Origin: Gnetum montanum
Lineage: Eukaryota; Streptophyta; Gnetopsida; Gnetales; Gnetaceae
Assembly: GCA_015680685.1 (NCBI GenBank)
Contig: MNCI01000596.1
Span: 686,612-750,611 of the forward strand
Direction of reading: 5' to 3'
DNA length: 64,000 bases
This document shows positions 56,160 through 64,000 of this stretch, piece by piece (positions within the stretch are counted from its first letter, which is position 1; each line of letters begins with the position of its first letter). The notes under the pieces were generated by a model. That model was given only the letters and a program-made list of their open reading frames with translations, had not been told where the DNA came from and searched no databases. Position numbers and translations under genes: made by a program.

Positions 56160-57700
56160 TGAAACACTGTGGAAATTGTGAGTTGGCCTCAGGCAAAGGT
56201 TCGTGAGTTGGGCACAAGTACATAATAGAATTTTAGAAAGAAGAACAAGACAAGGCAAGGCAAGGAGGCGCGTGGCATCAAGACTTTGGTTCCCTTTGCA
56301 GATTTCTTATCTCACTATGTTTTTCATTATTTACGCTATAGCATGCAACATAGCATAATGATGCTTTGTGGAACATAGTTCGACATTTAAAGGTAGCTTA
56401 CTTTAGCAGATTCAGCAAAGACTAAGGCCTAAGCAGCGTAATATGCGGCTTCTCGTATATTTTGGCTAAGTCTTTTGTCCAAGGCCGAGTTTACGCTCAG
56501 TACGCACGGAAGCGTAATGAGCATCGAAAAAGTCAAAGAGAGACCAAAGATGCACAGTAGATCAGCGTCTTTCTTTCTTTACATATTGGCCTCCTTACAC
56601 TTGTTACGGAACGCAGCGTGTGTCAGCGTAAGTCATCATCAAAATAATCATTGCTTACACTTCACTACGCATGGCAGTGTAGACGAGCGTAAAGCAGTTT
56701 GAATCTATTGTCTTCATGCTTTATTATGCTGTTGTACGTGATGCAATGCGTACGAGCGTAATGTAGCCCAAAATCAATGGAGACATGTCCGACCCACATT
56801 TGTCACTCATACACACAATACGCAGATGCACGTATTGTGCGTAGATACGGGTTTCAACACAAGGATGGTCAAGTCAGCGATCTTCTGAAAAGTTTGAAAC
56901 ACGTGTCATCACAACTGTGCCTTCTCCACATATCGTCAAACCTATAAATATCCCAGTTGGCAAAGAAAAGAGTACGGCAACAGACAACAAAAAAAGAACG
57001 ATAACAGAGAGACAGAGACAAGAGACACTTGGCTTGAGCATTGGCAGTAAGAGCGATTCCCCCTTTGGTGAAGACACAACTTTCTCCATTGGCGATTATC
57101 GGAAACTCCGAGCAGAGACTACCTAAGGCAAAAGGAGCAGATCAAAGATTCAGATATCATCTGGTTTGGTTTGTGAGTTTCTATTGATCAGAAGCAGTTG
57201 ATCAATAGACATCGGAACTTGACCTTCCTTGCATCCCTTCTCCGGCCTACAAGGTAGATCGGATTCTATTCTGCACTTCTGATAAGATAGTTTGCTTGTT
57301 TCTTGTTGCTTTGTGTTTGCTTTATACAAAACAATCAGGGTCTCCCTAGTGTAACTTGAATATACAAAATACTCATTTTCCTGGGTCAAACTATAGATCT
57401 TGCAATTACGCGTTTCTCTCATATCTGATTCCTGTTGTCGTGTTGACACTATCATCGTCGTTACCATCCATCTACATCGCTTTTCTCTCATTTTGCGACT
57501 CGCCGAATCACATCGTTCCATGACATATTCGTAATCTTCATCGGTTTACTGATTAGTAAGTCCCTATCTGATCAACAAGTCTGTTCAGGGCGCCGCGGAT
57601 TCATTTTTCCAGCATAGCCGTCGCGCGGATCCGTGGTTAAAACTGTGTACACGGGATTTTGTTTGGTATTTTCCAGCTGTCGACATTTTCCATCCTTACA
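56160..57700 (+). repeat. 3' LTR of element A (1541 bp)
   Basis: It spans TGAAACACTGTGG to CATCCTTACA, the same length as the 5' LTR. It has the hairpin at 56810-56843 and the TATA box at 56943-56950. The bases after 57700 are cattg, the target duplication, followed by element D. Confidence 0.95.
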
Positions 57701-58125
57701 CATTGGAGCAACATTGGGAGGAGGGGAAGTTGCAACTATAGAAGGATTTTAGAAATGTTTGGGGGAATGTAAGAGTTATACCCTCCAAAACTGAGCATTG
57801 GTGATGTTACACCCTACTATAGGTGTTTCCAACGTAGTGATTGTTATACCCTCCATAGAATCCATCAAAATTCCATTTTTGGCAACCCAAAAAGCATTTT
57901 AAACCCCCATAAGCCCACATATAGGCATAATATGGTTTTTTTCACTTGGGGGTTGAGGCTTTGACCACTTTTAAGGCATTTTTCAGCCCCAAAAGCTAAA
58001 GTATGTGAAATTGCACCTCTTAGCTTACAATGTTTACATTTATAATCAAAGTTTAGCCTCAAGCTTCATGGAGTAAGGGCTACGACTGAAATAAGGCTAC
58101 AACATGCAAGTTTGGTGGTGTTTCA
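57701..58125 (-). repeat. 3' LTR of element D, proximal part (right of the A insertion)
   Basis: On the minus strand the LTR starts TGAAACACCACC at 58125, the same start as A and B, and runs down to the A insertion. It contains GTTATACCCTCC-type repeated words near 57770 and 57850. The rest of the LTR lies at 39391-40356. Confidence 0.8.
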
Positions 58126-58145
58126 TTGGTTACTCTTTGTTGGTG
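58126..58145 (-). promoter_or_regulatory. Polypurine tract of element D
   Basis: Minus strand CACCAACAAAGAGTAACCAA abuts the LTR start TGAAACACC. It is a decayed form of ACAAAGAGGGGCCA in A and B. Confidence 0.65.
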
Positions 58146-59200
58146 TTTGGAGGATTAACCCAAGAGGCACTAACAAAGAATACAAAACATCACTAAAAGT
58201 CCATCACCGATGTTCCCTCTCTGTGCTTGATCCAGTTGTGTCAAATCATGTCCAAAGAGTGCTTGTGATGATAGGATAAGGCTATGATGAGGAAATGGTA
58301 ATGAGGTCATAGGAAAAATTCCATGAAGGTTAACAATGCATTCCATATTTGACATCATGACTACGATATGACACTAACATATTAGTCAATCAATAGGCTC
58401 TAGTACTTTGTGTTTTGGGATGTTGGTCACTCAGGAAATGTGTTTGAGGATCCAAAATCTTGCTCTAAGGTTTCTTTGGCCACTGGGCTCCATCCCTTGC
58501 ATGTTTGGAGCCATTGGTTTGGGCTTTTTTTCTTCATTGGCCATTCTAGCTTCTTGGCAATTTGTTTCCTTATTTTTTTGTGAGGTGAAACCTTCATTGG
58601 GTTTCTTTGCCAAGGCTAGTTTTGATATTATCTTCCTACTAAACAAGATGTATTACATCTAGCAAACTTAGTGGTTTTTCCATCAAATGAACTATATTAA
58701 ACTTGATGGACTTAATGGATTTACCATTAAATAACATTTGTTACATTCAATGGAATTGAAGGTGAAGCATGCCAAAGGGATGTCATATGGCCATGATGCA
58801 TGAGTGTCAAACTTGGTCAACATTGTTGTTTAGGGTAAGGAAGGTTATATTTAGGCTACATGGTTAGGTTAAAGGAATGGTAATGGTAAAAATGCAAAAC
58901 AAGCCCTCTTGGTATGTTAGGACAAACTCATTGCATCTTATGCATTAATGTCACATGGTGAGTTGCTACTATGATGAGTTTCACATTTGTGAGGACTTCT
59001 AGTTTCATCCTACAAGCACAACTCCAAGAGGACAAGAAAACCAAATAAAGAAAACATGTTCTTACAAAGTAATGATATGGCTATATGAAATAATCAACAA
59101 ACTAGGCTACCATAGGTTACATATATTACAAAGTGTAGCAGTACCCCTATTGTGCAAAGAGGTTGTGCAGGCTCACTTGTTACTAGTAGTTGTCAACTGG
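58146..59200. other. 3' untranslated spacer of element D
   Basis: No gene is recognised. The segment near 58180-58200 is the inverted form of the conserved TTTTGTATTCTTTGTT stretch before the polypurine tract. No TTAAACTRGC block is recognisable downstream of pol here, unlike A and B. Confidence 0.55.
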
Positions 59201-62200
59201 CTACATGTAGTAGGGCTTTAGATATGCTATATTGAATGTCTCATTGCCATAGGCCTTGCCAACTAAGAAAGGCCTCTCTCAATTGGCTGAGAATTTTTTT
59301 TGCATGCTCATAGATGGCCTTGAGGACTAGGTCCCTTTCCTTGATCTTACACTTGGTTAGGTTATGGTGGTGCTACCATTTTTGCCTCTCTTTGTATCAC
59401 TTGATGTGAACAAGCATTTGTACTTGTTGCTTCTCCACCGAGTCTAGGTCTATGGTACATAGCTCCTAGTTTTGTTTATTATTGATGAAGTTTGACAAGG
59501 CCACTTAGAGTGATGGTACATAAAACTTAAGAGGTAAAAAAAATTTAGAATAATAAACTAGAAAATAAGGAGTTACACCGATTGTAGTTTAGAATGTTAT
59601 TTTGTAAGGCTGAAGTGCATGGATAAGCCACTCATGCCACCTGCATTTACTAATGTTCAACATATTTCTGAGCAAGTTGATGATGGTCTTGTTGTTGACT
59701 TTAGCTTGTTCATTGGATTGAGGATAATATGGTGATGAAAAAGAGTGCTTAATTCCTAGGTCATGACAAATGTTTTTTGATCTTTGGCTACTAAACTATG
59801 ATCCTTTAGTTATGACTATGGTTATAGGTATGCCTAAATGGGCTACTATGTTATCAAGTATAAATCTAAAGACTTTTTTAGATGTTTTCCTTCTTTGGGA
59901 AATAGCTTCAACCCACTCTATGAAGTATTTAGTTTTAGTGATGATAAAGCTATGCCCTATAGGGTATTTAGATAGTATGGATCTAAAGATATCCAACCCC
60001 CACCATTGAAATAGTCAAGTTATCTAAGTAGTGCATAACTTAGTTGGTGGTACGTGTATAAGGTTACTATGTTGTTGGCATGTATCGTAATTTTTAACCT
60101 TCTATAGGCAGTCACCTTCCATATAGAGCTAGTAATAGCCTAACCACTTGAATTTAGCATTCATGGCTCTAGGTCCTATATGTCCCTCATATACACCCTC
60201 ATGAACTTGCTCTAGGACTATTTGGGCTTTGGCTTTGCCTAAGCAAACTAATAATATGCCATCATAGGACCATCAACATAATGTGTTATCACCTACTATT
60301 GCATACTATTTTAATCATTTATGTACAACATCCTTTTGAGTAGTAGTTAGGTCTTGTGAAGGTTCATCATGCATAAGGTAAAACTTGATATTTTAATACC
60401 ACTCCTTTGGAGGAGCATTATGAACTACAACTATATAGGTATCCTTAATACTTTACATGATGGGAATGACATAGTCCATAATCAAGATGGAAAACTTGCT
60501 AAAAATATTTGGAATCACACTAAGGGCAAGCATTGCAATGGCATCAGATTTTCATGGTACATGTTGGATATTGATGTTTGTAAATTGTTGCATTAGTTTC
60601 TTCCCTAGGTCATAGTAAGATTGTAAGTGTTTGGCTTTAAAAGTGTAAACCTTGGTTACTTGGTTGAGCAAAAGTTGTGAATCACCCTTTCTGATTGAGT
60701 GTTTGATTCCTAGGTCATGAGCTAACATCATTCCTCTAATCAAACCATCATACTCTACTATATTTTTGGTACATGAAAACTCAAATTAGTAGTGGAAGGA
60801 TTGGATTTTACTAGATGGAAATGTTATGATGGTAGTAGCATTGGCCTCATGGGTAGTTGAAGCCCCGTCAAAGTGCATGACCACCTAATAACCCTCAGGA
60901 ACTTGGCTAATGGTGTTAATGTGTTAATTAGGAAATTTAGGATTAGTGGTTTCATGGTCATCAACTAATGAAATGATGAGTTGTACAACTATAACTTGAC
61001 CTTTCATTGATGCTTGGGAAACATAATGAAGGGTAAATTCCACTGTTATGGCTTTCCACCAAGCTATATGACTAATTTCATAAATGTTGGTCATTATGGC
61101 TCTAAGCACATTATCTTTGAAAATGACGTTGACTTGGCTTCTAAAGAGTTAGTGCCTTCACTTCTTTAACAAGAAGACAAATGCTAGACAATACTTCTCT
61201 ACATCAGTGTATCAAGTCTCATCGGAAACTAATCCATGGATTGAGTAGTATATAGGTAACTTTGCTCCATCATCTCATTTTTGATAGAGTAGAGAGGGAA
61301 TAGAGGTGTTAGAGATAGTAAGGTATATGTAAAAGGATTTATCCTCTTATAGAGGATAGATTTTCAATAGTTATGCCAACTCTTGCTTAAGGTTTTCAAA
61401 GGCTTCTTGGTATTGAGGTGTCCACTCATAGTGAACTCCTTTCTTAAGAAAGTGTTGTAGGGATTACAACTTATCTATAAGCTTAGAAATAAACCAATGG
61501 ATAAATTATAGTCTACCTTGCAATCGCTAGAGCTCCTTAAGATTAGTGGGTGATGCCATGTTGGATATGACTTTAACCTTATTAGGATTGACATGTATCC
61601 TTGCTTTAGACACTAGAAAGCCAAACATCTTACCAATTTTGACACCAAAGACATACTTCCTAGGGTTAAATCTAAGATCATACTTGAGGCATCATTTAAG
61701 TACAAGGTTAAGGTCATGAAAATGGTCATTGACCACTTTGGAATTAACAACTATATCATATACATCATCATTGAATAGACCTAGCATGTAATCACTAAAT
61801 ATATATGTTATAGCTCTTTGGTAGGTTGCTCCTACATTCTTTAGGACAAAGGGCATCATAGTATAACAAAATGTATCCCAAGGGATCATGAAGGTCATAC
61901 TAAGTTGATGCTCTAGGTTAATCCTAATCTAGTTGTTTCCCAAGAACTCATGCATAAAGGATAATAAGACATGCTTTGCTGTAGTATTAATAAGTTGGTT
62001 AATACTAGGTAAAGAAAAACCATCCTTGATGGTTACCTTATTTAGGTCCTAGAAATCAATTCAAATACATACACTCTCATTTTTCTCAAGGACTACCACT
62101 ATGTTGGATACCCTTTCCACATAATCAATAGCTTTGATGAAACTAGCTTGGTATAGTTTTGTGATTTCATCATGAATTACCATAGCCAAATTAGGTCTAA

Positions 62201-62654
62201 TCTTGAGAACCTTTTGCTTAACTAGTGTAGTGGTAGGATTGAGTATGAGGTTATGTTGGACTAAACATGGGCCTAGACCTATCATATCTTCATATGACTA
62301 GGAAAATACCTAAATGTTGTCTTTTAGGACCTTGGTGATGTCTTGAACCTATTGAGGTTCCAATGAGGAACTTAGTTTTAGGGTTTTCTCCTCACCACTA
62401 TGTGTCATAATAGGAATCTCAACTAGAGAGTCTTCAATATTGTTGCTAGCCTCTAGGTTATGGGTTTTGACTAGGTTTTTAGGCCACTCTAAAGGTTTCT
62501 CTATTGAGGCTATGTGGTTGAAAAGACTCTTAGGCTCAAGAACTAGGTAGCTAGGATTGATACATTATTCAACATCACCATGAGGACCACTTAGGCTTCA
62601 AGGTATACTAATTTGCTCCCCAGTACTCATACTCCAATCCTGTATGTCAACCAT
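59201..62654 (-). pseudogene. Element D pol (decayed)
   Basis: Minus strand ATG at 62654 (MVDIQDW) to TAG at 59201. Reverse transcriptase lies at about 62290-61500 (DEITKLYQASFIKAIDY, TFMIPWDTFCYTMMPF, YIFSDYMLGLFNDD with the YVDD box altered to DVYD), the gypsy RNase H at 61450-60930, the archaeal-type RNase H at 60870-60540 (RGMMLAHDLGIKHSIRKGDSQ in part, QHVP) and integrase at 60330-59250, ending KERDLVLKAIYE and the AYLKPYYM end seen in B and A. Frameshifts and stops are numerous. Confidence 0.88.
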
Positions 62655-64000
62655 AAGCACATTAAATGACACATAGGTAAACATGAGTAAATAAGACCAA
62701 CTCACTATAAAATTATGCAAATACATGTTATTTCAATGCTAAACAAAATACAAACGAGGCCAACCAATGTTATAAGAGCTAGAAATAGGTAAGTAAGATG
62801 GAACAAAGGTCAAAAAAAGATCAAAAAAGGTTAAAAAAAGTTGAATCACAATGGAAGTATGAAAAATAAGGTCAAATATGGTTAACTATTGTTACATTTT
62901 GCCAGTTTAAGGCATTGCCAAGCCATGTTGTCAGTTGTAAGCCTTAGCAAGCCACATTGCCAATTCAAGGCCTTAGTGGGCCATGGCTACATAGTATCAA
63001 ATGTTGGTCAGGGATGGTCAAACCCCATCACTCAACACCATTCAAAGGCTAAACAAGGATCAACAGAGGCCATAATAGAGAAAATAATGCAAATATGATG
63101 AAATGAAAGTAATGTATAGGCTAAATATGATCAATTGATGGAGAAAAAGGTCAATAATGCATAACATGGGTCAAAATAGGTCAAAACATCATGAAATAAG
63201 GTTAAATCTATCAAAATGAAATACATGTGATGAAAATTTATTAATATTGGTCAAACAAGATTGTATTTTGCTAGTTTTAGGACTTAGTGGACCATGGTAT
63301 AAGGCTACAAGGATCATAGTTGAGTTTGCACAACTATTGGAGCTATTTTAAGGCTATTTAGGCCAAAAACTCAAGGTTTTCTAAGTATTCATGCTAGACC
63401 CACACTAGACCCACATTGGCCAACATGGATGGGGTGACCCCCAGAATGGTGGAATTTCTAGATAGTTTCCTAGGTTGGTCTTGCGTAGTTTTCAACTCTT
63501 GAAGACTTGCATAATTAGTGTAGTGGACTGGGAAATGAAATAGGTTAATTATGGTATCAATTTCATCCTCTGAAAACCTCCATTGAGGCTTGGATTTGCC
63601 ACCCACACTAGAGAAATGTTGGCTATCATGAACAAAACATGGCTACCAAGAAAAATGGATTTTGTAGCATCTAGAGCATCACAATTGGTGTTCTATGGCC
63701 TTCCTAAGGTAGCATAGGGTCAAAACAATCAAGATTTATCACTTTGGTGGTTGAAACTAGAAAAAATAGGTTTTGAGGTTATGCCTTGCAGAACTATCCT
63801 AGCCATCATGAATGGAAGGTGTTCTCAACATGGGAAATCTAGATCTAGGTTATTATGGGTCAAATAAGGTTAATATATGACTAGATCTAGGGCTTTCTTT
63901 CTATTGTCTTCCTTGCCAAGTTTTGAGGCTATCAGAGAGGTGTAATTCATGTGGAATTGAGTTGGTAGCTCCACCCATGCTAGGGCCACATTTGCTAGTG
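62655..64000. other. Upstream spacer of element D with inverted TTAAACT motifs and start of the ~190 bp array
   Basis: No gene. Near 62900-63000 three inverted units of the form TTGCCAGTTTAAGGCATTGCC occur, and another at 63255-63300, the same motif as in A and B. From about 63400 the array markers recur near 63400, 63600, 63790 and 63975, a period close to 190 bp, until the window ends. Confidence 0.65.

Larger units (their letters stand above)
40357..57700 (+). mobile_element. Element A: 17.3 kb Tat-type Ty3/gypsy element with an internal antisense gene
   Basis: It has two LTRs of 1541 bp (TGAAACAC..TTACA), a perfect target duplication cattg at 40352-40356 and 57701-57705, a tRNA-Asn primer site, a polypurine tract, gag, protease and a pol with two RNases H. 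A tRNA-Asn primer and a second archaeal-type RNase H are hallmarks of the Tat lineage. Unusual is the 5 kb insertion between protease and reverse transcriptase carrying an antisense multi-exon gene. LTR copies are roughly nine-tenths identical by eye, mostly transitions, so the insertion is not recent. Confidence 0.95.
57701..64000 (-). mobile_element. Element D: Tat-type Ty3/gypsy element (runs out of the window; LTR split by A)
   Basis: On the minus strand the order is spacer with the ~190 bp array (63390-64000), spacer, pol (62654-59201), 3' spacer, polypurine tract (58145-58126) and 3' LTR (58125-57701 plus 40356-39391). It is the closest relative of element C and supplies the uninterrupted reference for the B and E insertion sites. 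Gag, protease and 5' LTR are beyond 64000. Confidence 0.85.

Noticed and set aside
1-64000. CRISPR array, bacterial operons or integrated bacterial DNA
   Set aside because: The direct repeats are imperfect and belong to LTR elements; all coding matches are plant retrotransposon families.

Overview
This window is plant nuclear heterochromatin built almost entirely of nested LTR retrotransposons. No ordinary host gene was recognised. The organism is most likely a seed plant with a very large genome. The reasons are the Tat- and Athila-type Ty3/gypsy elements of 13-20 kb, a primer-binding site matching plant tRNA-Asn, insertions inside insertions, and stop codons that look like decayed methylated CAG and CGA codons. 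I cannot name the species.

Layout. A Ty1/copia fragment (1-378) is followed by an old minus-strand Tat-type element, C. C is cut into pieces (379-2171, 21933-23161, 36559-39390). Element B, a 19.8 kb plus-strand Tat-type element (2172-21932), sits in the reverse transcriptase of C. Element E, a 13.4 kb plus-strand Athila-type element (23162-36558), sits in the spacer of C. A second minus-strand element of the C family, D, begins at 39391 and runs past the right end of the window. Its 3' LTR is split by element A (40357-57700), a 17.3 kb Tat-type element with two 1541 bp LTRs and a perfect 5 bp target duplication (cattg).

Element A is the best preserved. It has LTR, tRNA-Asn primer site, gag, protease, then a 5 kb interval before a pol with reverse transcriptase, a degenerate gypsy RNase H, a second archaeal-type RNase H and an integrase, then a polypurine tract and the 3' LTR. 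The interval between protease and reverse transcriptase holds the main discovery. It is a complete-looking gene on the opposite strand (50562 down to 46574) that can be read as nine exons with GT-AG introns, about 1,100 codons. Its parts are an N-terminal region resembling a HAD/FCP1-like phosphatase fold, a plant-transposon-like middle domain, a basic nuclear-signal-like patch, an acidic segment, a coiled coil and an acidic tail. The more decayed element B carries the same gene at the same place and orientation, so it is a stable part of this lineage. In the C/D family the same interval is at least partly a degenerate ~190 bp tandem array.

Short direct repeats with the core TTAAACT(G/A)GC lie at gene boundaries in A and B and recur in the C/D spacers. 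Element E has a different accessory gene: a sense-strand ORF after pol, starting right behind a splice-acceptor-like TTTTCAG and encoding a long coiled-coil protein. All coding regions carry stops or frameshifts, mostly TAG at CAG positions and TGA at CGA positions. Single Ns at 27711, 35725 and 55578 are flanked by exact short duplications that are probably assembly joins.
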